A stretch of 64,000 nucleotides of DNA from Trichoderma breve (taxonomy: Eukaryota > Ascomycota > Sordariomycetes > Hypocreales > Hypocreaceae): assembly GCF_028502605.1 (NCBI RefSeq), contig NC_079232.1, positions 7,130,001-7,194,000 on the forward strand, read 5' to 3'. Below are positions 34,007 through 44,300 of the stretch, piece after piece. Made by a program: the position numbers and the translations under genes. The first letter of the stretch is position 1. Every line of letters starts with the position of its first letter. Below the pieces are notes generated by a model, which saw nothing but the letters and a program-made list of their open reading frames with translations, was not told the DNA's origin and did no database searches.

Positions 34007-35716
34007 ATGGACAGCGAAAAAGAAACAGCGCCTGTTCCTGTTCCTATTCCAGACGTTACCCCTGATGGCGAGCCAGCACCGCCCAAAGACGCCCGTTTCT
34101 GGCTGATTTTTGTCGCTATAAGTTGTGTTACTTTTTTGGTCGCGTTGGACACGTCCATCATCTCGACTGCTCTCCCGACAATCACGGCCAAACTCAACTC
34201 GGGCGAGCTCTACGTATGGATCATCAACTCTTACCTCCTCGCGGCGACAACATCGGCGCCGCTGTTTGGCCAGGCCGCAGACATCTTTGGGCGTCGTGCC
34301 GCCACCGTGGCATCTCTGCTGCTTTTTGCTGCTGGAAGTGCCATCTCAGGAGCAGCCACAAGCACCGGGATGCTGATTGCCGGCCGGACAATCCAGGGCT
34401 TTGGCGGAGGCGGCATTGCAACCCTGTCCGAGGTGGTCGTCTGCGACTTGGTCTCTCTCCGCGAACGAGGCCAGTATGCAGGTATCATCAGCTCTGTCTG
34501 GGCCATTGCCGCCGTCGTGGGGCCCATCATCGGCGGTGCTTTTACGCAGAACGTCACCTGGCGCTGGATCTTCTACCTCAACTTACCCATTTCAGGAGTC
34601 ACGCTTGCTCTGGTGCTGGTACTTCTCAAGATGCGCAACCCTCGCCAGGGAACCATCATGGAGCGTCTTGCTTGCATCGACTGGGCAGGATACGCCATCC
34701 TGACGGCATCCGTAACAGCGATGCTGCTAGCCCTCACCTGGGGAGGCACCATTCACGCCTGGTCATCGTGGAGGACAATTGTGCCGCTGGTCCTAGGCTT
34801 TGTTGGCCTGCTGGGGTTCTTCGCATACGAGGCTGCCCCCTGGGTTAAGGAGCCCGTGATGCCTCTCCGGCTCTTTGGAAACCGAACTGCGGCCGCAACC
34901 TTGGCCATCAGCTTTGTCCACAGCGTGCTGCTCTTCTGGATCTGCTACTTCCTGCCCGTCTATTTCCAAGCCGTTCTCAACGCCACTCCCGCCCGATCAG
35001 CCGTCATGCTGTTCCCAATTGCCACGACAACTGCGCCTGCAGGCATCATTTCCGGCGTCATGATCACCAAGACCGGCCGATACCGTCGATGGCACTACAT
35101 TGGATTCAGTCTCATGGCCATTGGCTGCGGTCTCTTCACCCTGTTGGATGAGCACTCATCTACCGGTCGCTGGGTTGGTTTCCAGATCATCTTTGGCTTC
35201 GGCTGCGGCTTCGTCTTCACCAGCTGTCTGCCCGCCATTCTGGCCAGTCTCCCAGAGTCTGAAGTTGCACTGGCTACCGCAACATGGACCTTTTTGCGCA
35301 ACTTGGGATCCATCTGGGGTGTTGCCATTCCCTCTGCCATCTTCAATGCTCACGCCGATACGATTGCTCGCACTGTTTCTGACGCTTCATTGCGTGAGCT
35401 TCTTCTTCACGGCGGTGCCTACGAACATGCCACTCGCTCGTTTGTGGCCACTTTCAAGGGCGACGCTGCTCTGTACCAGACGATTCTAAACCTCTACGTC
35501 TCCAGCTTGAAGATTGTGTGGCAGGGATCAATTGGCTTTGCCGCCTTTGGAGTAGTTCTGGCCGTTGCATTGAAGGCTTACAAGCTACGTGATGAGCTAA
35601 ACACCGAGTACCGACTGGAGAACGGGACCAAGGAGGCATCGTCTCCAGAGCCGGCAACCGAAAATAGCCTGTCAGAGCTGGACAAGAACTCTGGAGAAGG
35701 GGAAGCCAAGCCGTAA
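34007..35716 (+). CDS. MFS multidrug efflux pump (DHA2, 14-TM type), Fus6-like
   Basis: A single exon encodes 569 aa. It has about 14 hydrophobic segments after a hydrophilic Pro-rich N-terminus. Characteristic segments are LDTSIISTALPTI in helix 1, motif A between helices 2 and 3 (GQAADIFGRRAA), and the helix 5 segment VVGPIIGGAF. These place it with drug:H+ antiporters found in fungal metabolite clusters, which export the product across the plasma membrane. It stands next to the aldehyde dehydrogenase with divergent transcription, and its promoter carries two strong copies of the cluster motif. GC content is visibly higher than in the flanking DNA. The role as exporter of the cluster product is inferred from context; Fus6 was found dispensable for production in Fusarium. 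Confidence 0.9.
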   Translation: MDSEKETAPVPVPIPDVTPDGEPAPPKDARFWLIFVAISCVTFLVALDTSIISTALPTITAKLNSGELYVWIINSYLLAATTSAPLFGQAADIFGRRAATVASLLLFAAGSAISGAATSTGMLIAGRTIQGFGGGGIATLSEVVVCDLVSLRERGQYAGIISSVWAIAAVVGPIIGGAFTQNVTWRWIFYLNLPISGVTLALVLVLLKMRNPRQGTIMERLACIDWAGYAILTASVTAMLLALTWGGTIHAWSSWRTIVPLVLGFVGLLGFFAYEAAPWVKEPVMPLRLFGNRTAAATLAISFVHSVLLFWICYFLPVYFQAVLNATPARSAVMLFPIATTTAPAGIISGVMITKTGRYRRWHYIGFSLMAIGCGLFTLLDEHSSTGRWVGFQIIFGFGCGFVFTSCLPAILASLPESEVALATATWTFLRNLGSIWGVAIPSAIFNAHADTIARTVSDASLRELLLHGGAYEHATRSFVATFKGDAALYQTILNLYVSSLKIVWQGSIGFAAFGVVLAVALKAYKLRDELNTEYRLENGTKEASSPEPATENSLSELDKNSGEGEAKP

Positions 35717-36790
35717 AAAGAAACACACTCCACTCAAGTGCTCCATACCTCTGTACTACTAGACATTGACTACAAATCCCCAGGAGCAGTAGCGTCGAAA
35801 GACGTCTTACAGGTTTTGAGTAGAATCAGATTACAATACTAGTGCCCTATCATTCGATAATATTACACGCCTCATAATAAGATATACCTATACATATTTA
35901 ATACATGAGTAAAACAATATGTCACGCTGGCCGTAAGAGCTGACATGATTCCAAAAGATGCGTGCTATTTTGCGGAGATGATGCAATTGTCAAGTCCGCA
36001 GGGAGGGTCTGATCTATGCTGTTGCACCCTGTACTTAGTAGAATAGACTTACTTCGTATAATATCTGGTTTACTCTATAATCACAGTACGGGGATGTGCG
36101 TTTATCAACAGCATCCTAGTAAGTTATGTAGCATTACATTCCCTTGTCCTATCCAGCCGAGTTCCAAAGCCTTCGCCCCACGACTGAGACAAAGACAAAG
36201 CGGCATCCCGCTTAACTCCACTATCCGCTCTCACGCTGTGCTGTTTCAAGCAAAGCGCTGATTCAACCCTTGCACTTCTCCACTCCTAATACCTGAAAAG
36301 GCAAATGTTTTTTGGGGCAGTTTATGATGATCCACAAGCTTTGTCTCTGCAAAAGTCCCCTAGGCACCGCCATGTTAGTTGTGTCTGGCTGTTGGAGAAT
36401 AAGCTATCAAAACGAATAACACCAACATGCCACCTCGCAAGATAACCCATTCTCCCCGAAAACTCAATATTTGTATTGTTCATATGATTTATCAGATATT
36501 TATTTGCATTCAATACTCCATTTGGAACTTCTCTGTTGCGACCAGAAGTTTACAAGTTTATTCTAGGGTATGCATCCCGAGTAGGTATTTCCACTTCTTG
36601 CTTTCTACATTTATTCCAGGGAATAGACATCTTTGCTTTATTCAACCCGAGTATAGTATTTACTTATCTGTCTTTTAGGCAGATACATCTGTGGCAACTG
36701 TGTGAAATCTTATATAATAGTTATAATACCAGGTATCGACGATTTACCACGCTTATTAATATAGAGACCCATGACATGCCACGGGTAAAA
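35717..36790. other. Intergenic region between convergent genes
   Basis: AT-rich DNA between the 3' ends of the pump and the NmrA-like gene. No gene, repeat or motif was recognised. Confidence 0.4.
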
Positions 36791-38002
36791 CTACTCTTTA
36801 TCAGCCCACCATTTCTCAAGAAACTCTTGGATTGTCGTAAACTTATAGTCTGGAAAGATTTTGTTCCACTCGCCAGACACCTCCCAGCTGCCCTGGTAAA
36901 CGGAAACAATCGTCTTGGCCGTGAAAATCTTTGCCGATGACTCTCTCAGCTCTTCTGGAACGGTGGGATGCTCCATCTTCGGGTGCCACGTGGCAGTTAG
37001 TCTGCCGGCACGAGCTTGTACCGACTTGATTGTTTCAACTGCAAACCTCCCACCTTTATTTGACAATTAGCCAATACTCATTTAAAAGAAATAGACATAC
37101 AAAACTCATACCTCGAATCTTTTCTCCCAAGGCAATGAGCTCTTGCTGGGAAATATTGTCGCCTCTTATCCCCCCTACTTCTGGCCACACTCCTTCGTAC
37201 TCTACAGCCTTGGCAACGACTTTGGCTACATCGTCCATGGTTGTCATGCTGAAATAGCCAGGGTTCTTGGCGTCACCCAGGATGATGGCCCGTCGATGCT
37301 CCATGTCGATATGAATGCCCCAAATATCTGCGTATTTGGTTGTTTTTTGAGGAAAAGCCAGATAATTCATGAGCATGCCTGGTCTGAAGCAGCAATACTC
37401 AAGAACCTGATATCATATCAGTATCCGTCTCTGAGGTTTAATATTTTTGAGGCAAGCCAAATGATTCACCAACCTTGCTTTCTTGATTAATCTTCTTCAG
37501 ATACTGCTCGATTGCAGTCTTACCTGCGTACCACGGAAGGCCATTGGTCGATGCCCTGCAAGTGCAAGAGCAATGTTAGTAAACAGTAAGCATAAAGATT
37601 GATGTTGGGACGAACCCTGCCCAATCGCTTGGTGCAAATCGCCTGACGCCAGCCTTGACGCATGCATCTATCAAGTTTCGCTGTGACTGGTTTCCTTTGT
37701 CTTGTGCCACCACAATGAATGAAAGAACTGTATCAACTCCTTGGAGTAGGTCGGCTAATCGACCAGTATCGGTATAATCCGCAACAACCCACGACACTCG
37801 TGATTCAAGCTCAGGAATGTTATTTTCCTATCCACCTCTCATCAGTCTCTCTCAGTGCGTATAGCCTGACGGCCAGCCCGTAACTCGTCTTACTTACCTT
37901 TCTAGAGATGACACTAATGTTGTGTTTTCCCGTCTCCAGGAGAGCATCCAGAATCTCTCGTCCAACTCCCCCCGAGCCTCCAGCGAGCGCAATCCGAACC
38001 AT
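36791..38002 (-). CDS. NmrA-like / isoflavone-reductase-like NAD(P)-binding protein
   Basis: Five exons, 38002-37898, 37827-37616, 37555-37474, 37406-37112 and 37053-36791, give 318 aa with consistent phase. The N-terminal dinucleotide site is AGGSGGVGREILDALL (GxxGxxG). A DTVLSFIVVAQDKGNQ segment, RRFAPSDWAG and GLPWYAGKTAIEQYLKK follow, the usual order of the NmrA/isoflavone reductase group of atypical short-chain dehydrogenases. Members reduce small phenolic or polyketide-like molecules or act as NAD(P) sensors. It occupies the place where Fusarium fusarin clusters hold the serine hydrolase fus5 and peptidase fus4, so it may be a lineage-specific tailoring gene. Only a weak match to the cluster motif is found upstream (TCGGCGG, 38274-38280, minus). 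Confidence 0.85.
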
Positions 38003-38609
38003 GGCTGTATCTGTCTGTGTACCTGCGCGTTCCCACTAGTTATTTGGCTGGTTTCCCCTTCTGGAATCCCTTCAAAACGGAGTCGCTTTTTTATCCTATT
38101 TCCCACGTTCTAGAGTCGCATAAATGAAGTACTACTACTACCACAATACAAGTGACCTTCTTAACAGCAGCCCAAGATTACTCTATCATGCATGGGCTAA
38201 GCCAAAAGCCTATACGAGTTTGATCCTGGATCAGCCTACCCGAGCTTCGCCCGGACTACCGGATATGTTAGCACCGCCGATCGTCGTCTGAAATGCAAGC
38301 TCCACGTGGTGAAGTGTCCGGCTAACTATTTACACCCGTATGGGCCACTCCCGACGAAGCTCTTATACGATATGCGGTCAGACATGTCAGCCGCACTAAA
38401 GAAGGACATTAGCATGGATCGTCGATCCTACTACTCCTTGTATATACCTACTTCGGACTTGATATAATAACGTTTATCTTATTTGGGTTCATAGGTAGGC
38501 ACATTCGCACGAGCCAGGGTGGGCTTATTGTCTCCGATTAAACCGCCAACAGAAACACTCCGAAGAGTCATGTACGGTAATACTGCAGCTATGCATATAA
38601 GCTTACATT
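38003..38609. other. Intergenic region, NmrA-like gene promoter
   Basis: Contains a TCGGCGG sequence (minus strand, 38274-38280), one base from the cluster core but without the CTTT tail. No gene was seen. Confidence 0.35.
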
Positions 38610-39290
38610 CTAGAATTCCTTGGCAGCCTTCACCAGGTTCGGTGGCCCAAAAACCTCCTTGACCCCTTCGGCGCCGATGACACGCAGGTACCACGCCGTC
38701 GTAACCGGATACTCCCGCCGTCTGTCCTCATCAAGATAGTGCATGAAAGCCCAGTACAGAGCAGCAGCCAGCGTTAGATCAGCCAAACTCAACTGGTCCG
38801 TTGAAAGCCACTCCCGCCCCGTAAGATGTTTCTCGACAACTCCCAAACCAAAGGCCAGTCCCTTGGCACCCGCCCCGTCCTTTTCGGGGACATAAGGCTC
38901 GAATCCTGCCCGACTGAGAACCACAGTCATCATGTTTCCATAAACCTCGTTATCGGTGAAACTGATCCACTGACGAACTCTGGCTCTCTCACGAGCATCG
39001 GCTCCAAGCAACTGCGCTGATTTGGGCCCTGACTCTGCCACATATTGCGCAATCGCGTCAGATTCGGCAATGGTTGTCCCGTCGGAGGCTTCGAAGGCGG
39101 GGACTTTGCCAATAGGGAATTTAGACACAAACTCGGGCGTCTTATTAGTTACCATATGCTGGTAATCCGCCGCCGTATCAATATTGACGCCATTTATTTT
39201 GGCGGCGGCAAATATCTTTTTTGGGTGATCATCAGCCCACTCTGACCAGGTTCTGTGGCAGGGTTTAATGATGCACGTACCTTGAGACAT
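38610..39290 (-). CDS. Glutathione S-transferase / eEF1B-gamma-like protein, Fus3-like
   Basis: An open frame of 226 aa starts at 39290. It has a thioredoxin-like N-terminal domain with FPIGKVPAFEASDG and IAESDAIAQYVA, which match the N-terminal GST domain of elongation factor 1B gamma. A helical C-terminal domain follows (SLADLTLAAALYWAF). Known fusarin clusters carry a gene of this kind (fus3), dispensable for synthesis, with a suggested role in self-protection or conjugation. The first 15 residues fit the family poorly; a 39-base GT-AG intron (39280-39242) would keep the frame and give 213 aa, so the N-terminus is uncertain. It lies between the NmrA-like gene and the hydrolase, all on the minus strand. 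Confidence 0.83.
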   Translation of the reverse strand: MSQGTCIIKPCHRTWSEWADDHPKKIFAAAKINGVNIDTAADYQHMVTNKTPEFVSKFPIGKVPAFEASDGTTIAESDAIAQYVAESGPKSAQLLGADARERARVRQWISFTDNEVYGNMMTVVLSRAGFEPYVPEKDGAGAKGLAFGLGVVEKHLTGREWLSTDQLSLADLTLAAALYWAFMHYLDEDRRREYPVTTAWYLRVIGAEGVKEVFGPPNLVKAAKEF

Positions 39291-39640
39291 CGTGCGTTTG
39301 GCAGGTAAGAGTATAGCGTGCCGATGCTAGCCATGTTTGTAAGATGAGTGAGATGAGGATGGAAGATGTCGAGTCTGGAGCTGAATGTTTACTCGTACTT
39401 CCTCCTCGGGTGGCTGGCTCGTATCTTATGATCTTATGCTGCAGGCCCCAAGCGGAGCAGTCGGCGAGTTTTCCATGAAAGAGAGATGAAACGAATCAAT
39501 GCCTATGTTGACTATACTCGTATTTGGTTGCGATGCGTATTCGGCTACGAAGTGAGAGAGGACACGGGTTACGGTAGGAATGAAGCGTTTATTACCGTTA
39601 TTAGCATTTCAACGCAACATCATACCCGACTATTCAGATT
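39291..39640. other. Intergenic region, GST-like gene promoter
   Basis: About 350 bases between two co-directional cluster genes, with one cluster motif at 39461. No gene was seen. Confidence 0.4.
39461..39471 (+). promoter_or_regulatory. TCGGCGAGTTT motif upstream of the GST-like gene
   Basis: One mismatch to TCGGCGACTTT, about 170 bases before the GST-like ATG. Confidence 0.45.
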
Positions 39641-40915
39641 CTAAGATGTTGAAGGTCGAATAATACCAAATTGCGTGTCAAGAAAGGCAAATATCTTCTG
39701 ATGCGAGAGCGCAGTCGATGCAGTCTTAGCTTGGAGACCGCCCTCATGCACCCCCTTCCCAACCCAGAGCTCCTTCTTACCGCTGTCAAGGTGACCCAAT
39801 TTCTCGTAGATTCGTTCAGCATTAATATCCGGGACAAAGTAAAACGTGTCGGCAGCCCCAGTGACTAGAGTCGCGCATTTGAGCTTGTCCAAGTATTCTT
39901 TGCCGTCCTCAAGGCGCAGAGTGAAACGCTGCATCTGTCTCATTACATCTGCAGGGTTATCCACTCCGTAAAGCCACATGCTGTGACCAAACTCCCATCG
40001 GAGCTGGAAATTGCTTGCAGTGAGACGATTGACGACAAAGTTGAAGAATCCGTCGCTCAACCAGCCGCTCAACCAACCACCGATGAACCAATTGGGCATT
40101 CGGCTCTTGGTCACGTCAAAGAGATCATAGCATCCATCTATCGAGATGGCTGCCTTCACTCGCGGATCGCCAGCTGCTCGTAGCACCAGGTATCCTCCGA
40201 GCGATGCTCCCATCACGGCAATTCGATCCATGTCAATGTTGTGTTTGGCCGCCAGCTTGGATTCTAGGTAGTCTAACACCTTTGCCGTCACTCTCTCCCA
40301 GTCGGGGACCATGCGAGTCTTGTCTCGCCTCAGAGAAATGCCTTGACCTGGACCGTCATAGGTGAGGACGGCATATCCGCGCGGGAGTCCACCCGCTGGT
40401 CCGTAAAAGTACAATTCTTCTTGTGTCGAATCAAACCCGCCATTTTGGACCAAAATCGGTAGCTTATCCGTCACTCTCTTATGAGCAGGGGGGAGAAACA
40501 ACCTAGCAGGAAGAGAAATGTTGTCTTCAAACGGAATATCAAAGGTATACAGCTCGCCATCCAGTAGTCTGACGCCTCTTTCAAACACATTGGAGCTTTT
40601 CTGAATTGCATCGAGAATGCGGGGGTCTTGTGCGTCGCAGTGTAGGAAGAATTCGCTCGACCGGTAGTAGTTTGCGGCACGAATGAATGCCCATGATGCT
40701 TCAACACGATCACCGTGCTTGGATGCCTCCTCGGCTATCTTGACAGCACGCTCGGCTTGCAATGTCCAAGCACGGTACCAACTCTCTGGATCGCCATCTG
40801 TGATTTTTGTTCTGGATTCGAGACACTCTCCCGTTTCGGCCCCGTAGAAAGGAGCTACAGCAAGAACGCGGAGGAATTCGAAGTTGAAGAAATCGGATTT
40901 GAAGAATTTGAACAT
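39641..40915 (-). CDS. Alpha/beta hydrolase of PKS-NRPS clusters, Fus2-like
   Basis: A single exon encodes 424 aa. It belongs to the large alpha/beta hydrolases regularly found beside fungal PKS-NRPS genes (fusarin Fus2 and the cytochalasan hydrolases). The nucleophile elbow is GASLGG with Ser238. Asp356 in TGAADTFYF and His390 in GVHEGG complete a plausible triad. An oxyanion segment QNGGFDST and DGPGQGIS lie before the elbow. Fus2 is required for fusarin C and is thought to close the 2-pyrrolidone ring after C-20 oxidation, so the same role is proposed. The start at 40915 faces the PKS-NRPS start at 41333 across 417 bases, which implies joint control. Confidence 0.9.
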   Translation of the reverse strand: MFKFFKSDFFNFEFLRVLAVAPFYGAETGECLESRTKITDGDPESWYRAWTLQAERAVKIAEEASKHGDRVEASWAFIRAANYYRSSEFFLHCDAQDPRILDAIQKSSNVFERGVRLLDGELYTFDIPFEDNISLPARLFLPPAHKRVTDKLPILVQNGGFDSTQEELYFYGPAGGLPRGYAVLTYDGPGQGISLRRDKTRMVPDWERVTAKVLDYLESKLAAKHNIDMDRIAVMGASLGGYLVLRAAGDPRVKAAISIDGCYDLFDVTKSRMPNWFIGGWLSGWLSDGFFNFVVNRLTASNFQLRWEFGHSMWLYGVDNPADVMRQMQRFTLRLEDGKEYLDKLKCATLVTGAADTFYFVPDINAERIYEKLGHLDSGKKELWVGKGVHEGGLQAKTASTALSHQKIFAFLDTQFGIIRPSTS

Positions 40916-41332
40916 CTTAACGTGGTTGGGTGTGGTCGAGCAATGGGTCGATGTAGCTGAATGATGAAATAAGAAAAGAAAAGAGGACCCGCGGCTCAGT
41001 AGTAAGAAAGTCTGACAGTTTTGATATCGAATGTTACTTACTTTGTCGGCGACTTTTGCACCATCGTTGCCAAGCTACTCACAATGTATAACGTTTTGGA
41101 TCCATGATTCCGAAGCGTCTGACATCTTAACTAGGTAGTAGGCAATATTTAATAGGGACACTGCCATCCACGTGTAAGAAATCATCAGTCTACCCCATTA
41201 TAGACGAGATTCCCAACGCCAAAGGTCCATCATCTTCAACGTGGTACCTTGTAAACTATTCTCTTCCATCTTTCTTCTTCTTCATGCCTCTGTAATATCT
41301 TACTTGCTCCAAAGCCAACACAAAACACCAAC
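40916..41332. promoter_or_regulatory. Bidirectional promoter of hydrolase and PKS-NRPS
   Basis: This 417-base spacer serves both core genes. It holds an exact cluster motif at 41046-41056, a CACGTG palindrome at 41169-41174 (an E-box for bHLH-type factors), and AT-rich TATA-like sequence (TATTTAATA) near 41150. Confidence 0.6.
41046..41056 (+). promoter_or_regulatory. Exact TCGGCGACTTT motif, hydrolase/PKS-NRPS promoter
   Basis: Exact copy, 131 bases from the hydrolase ATG and about 280 from the PKS-NRPS ATG. The core with flanks, GTCGGCGAC, is a nine-base inverted repeat with one central base. Confidence 0.6.
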
Positions 41333-44300
41333 ATGCAACACACTTCTGCAGAACCGATTGCCATTGTCGGTTTGGGGTGCCGCTTCCCCGGTAGCTCTAA
41401 CACTCCCTCTAAACTATGGGACTTGATTTGTGAGAAAAGAGATATCCTGAAAAAGATCCCAGTCAATAGATTCAATGCGGAGAGCTATTTCCATGAAGAT
41501 GGAGAGAGGCAAGGGTTGATGAATGTCAAACATGCCTACACCCTCGACGAGGATATCCGAGAGTTTGATGCCGCGTTTTTCAAGACAAATGCACGTGAAG
41601 CAGAGGCCATGGATCCTCAGCAGCGGATATTACTAGAGACCGTCTATGAAGCCCTAGAGTCGGGTGGATTTTCCATGAGCGACATGCAAGGATCCGACAC
41701 ATGTGTCTACGTTGGCAGCATGACGGGTGACTACCACGAAATGCTGATGCGAGACCCGCAAGATATGCCCAAGTATATGGCGACCGGCACGGCTCGCAGC
41801 ATTCTCTCAAACAGAATATCCTACTTCTTTGACTGGCATGGCCCGTCAATGACCATTGACACGGCGTGCTCGTCCAGTCTGGTCGCAGTCCACGAAGCTG
41901 TCCAAGCTCTGAGAATGGGTACATCCAAGGTGGCATGTGCTGCAGGTGCTAACCTCATCCTGGGACCTGAAATGATGATCTCAGAGTCAAAGCTTCACAT
42001 GCTCTCGCCAACGGGTAGAAGCCGAATGTGGGACGCTTCAGCGGATGGCTACGCGCGTGGCGAGGGTTTCGGCGCAGTCATTCTCAAAACCCTGTCTCAG
42101 GCCATCGCTGACAAGGACAATATTCACTGCATTATCCGCGAAACTGGAGTCAACTCGGACGGAAGTGAGTTTGACCACACTCTTTAGGTCATCGGATCTG
42201 GCCAGACAAACTAACATGCCCTGTTTTAGGAACCAACGGTATCACTCTTCCGAGCTCAGAATCACAGACGACATTGATCCGACAGACGTACGCTCGTGCA
42301 GGTCTCGACTGGAACAAGGATAAATGCCAATATTTTGAAGCCCACGGAACTGGAACGCCTGCGGGAGATCCGATCGAGGCGCGAGCCATCCATGATGCAT
42401 TCTTTCCAAGCAAAACGGCTGATGGCGGGGATGTCATGTATGTTGGATCCGTCAAAACTGTTGTCGGTCACTTGGAAGGTTGTGCTGGCATTGCTGGTCT
42501 TATCAAGGCCAGTGAGGCCGTGAGGCGAGGTGTTATTCCACCTAATATGCTGTTTGAAAGACTCAATCCCGGCATCACCCCATACGTCAAGAACCTGAAA
42601 GTACCTCAGCAGCCGATACCTTGGCCGGAGACCAAGGATGGAGCCCCGCGACGAGCCAGTGTCAACTCTTTCGGATTTGGAGGAACAAACGCCCACGCAA
42701 TCATTGAGAGCTATGAGGCCGGTAGTGTCAAATCCGCGATTCAGAAACCAGAGTCGATTATCCCAAATCCTCTGTTGCTCTCTGCAACCTCGACTAGCAC
42801 GCTCAAGCGCATGCTGTCCATTACGCGGGACTTTCTTGCCTCGGATCACTCGACCCCTCTGCAGGATGTATTGTTCACACTGGGGGAGCGTAGATCTCAA
42901 CATGCTGTTCGAGCGTCATTTGCGGGCCACAGCAGAGAGAGGCTCATCGAAAAATTGCAGATTGCATTGGAGGATGACAGCTGGACTGGCACCAATGTGG
43001 ATGCAAAGGTGAACCAGCCACGTTTCCTGGGCGTCTTTACTGGACAGGGAGCCCAGTGGCCAACAATGGGCAGAGAAATCCTCCAGTCGTCCGCTGTTGC
43101 GGCTGAGGTCCTCCAGAAGCTGCAAGATTCACTGCAAAGCCTTCCTGATCCTCCGCCATGGACACTCAAGGACCAGATCCTCGCGGACAAGGACACCTCC
43201 CGGTTGGCCGAAGCTGCTGTTGCCCAGCCACTCTGCACAGCTGTTCAAGTCATGCTCGTTGATCTTCTTTCTCTGGCTGGAGTCAGGTTCAATGTTGTTC
43301 TGGGCCACTCGTCTGGAGAAATCGGTGCTGCTTACGCTGCTGGCATGATTTCGGCAGAGGAGGCCATTCGCATTGCCTACTACCGTGGTGTCCATGCCAG
43401 TCTCGCACGCGGCAGCACGGGGAAGCCGGGTGCCATGATGGCTGTTGGTCTTTCATATGATGAGGCCTCTGACTTTGTTGAGCAAAACTTCCCTGGCCGC
43501 ATCGACGTCGCTGCCAGCAACGCCCCGGCAAGCGTCACGCTCTCTGGCGACAAGGATGCCATCGAAGAAGCCCAGGCTGTTTTCCAAGAGCAGGGCACTT
43601 TTGCCCGTCTGTTGCTGGTTGATACCGCCTATCACTCTTCCCACATGATCCCTTGCTCAGAGCCCTACATGGAGTCGCTGGCAGCATGCAAGATCGAGCC
43701 GAAGCAGCCTCGCGAGGGCTGCACTTGGTTCTCCAGCGTGTACGGCGACCGAATGGAGGGCGATATGATCGAATCTCTCACTGGAGAGTACTGGAAAGAC
43801 AACATGGTCAACCCTGTGCTCTTCTCCATGGCGGTTGAACTCGCTGCCAACGGCGAGCTTCCCTGCGACGTCGCCCTTGAAGTCGGACCGCATCCAGCAC
43901 TCAAGGCGCCATTCACACAGACTTACAAGCAAACGGGAGCTGCAGTACCGCCGTATCAGGGAATTTTGTCTCGTGGGAAACATGATGTTGAGTGTATCAG
44001 TGAGACGTTGGGGTTCCTCTGGATGTACCTTGGCTCCTCAGGCATCAAGTCCTCAGGCATCAACTTCCGCAACCTCACCAAGGCCTTTGACAGCAACTCT
44101 TCACCACAACTTACAACAAATCTTCCCGCATATCCTTGGGATCACTCGCAATCCTTCTGGAAAGAGTCACGCAAGTCGCGCAATTTCCGCAACAAGCCAA
44201 ATGGCCGCCATCCGCTGCTCGGTGATCGCTCGACCGAGGATATCGACCAGTCGATGGTATGGAGGAACATCCTGCGCATCGAGGAGCTGCCATGGCTCGA

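Noticed and set aside
39242..39280. 39-base intron at the start of the GST-like gene
   Set aside because: GT-AG borders and phase fit, but the length is short and the uninterrupted frame also works, so it is noted only as an alternative.
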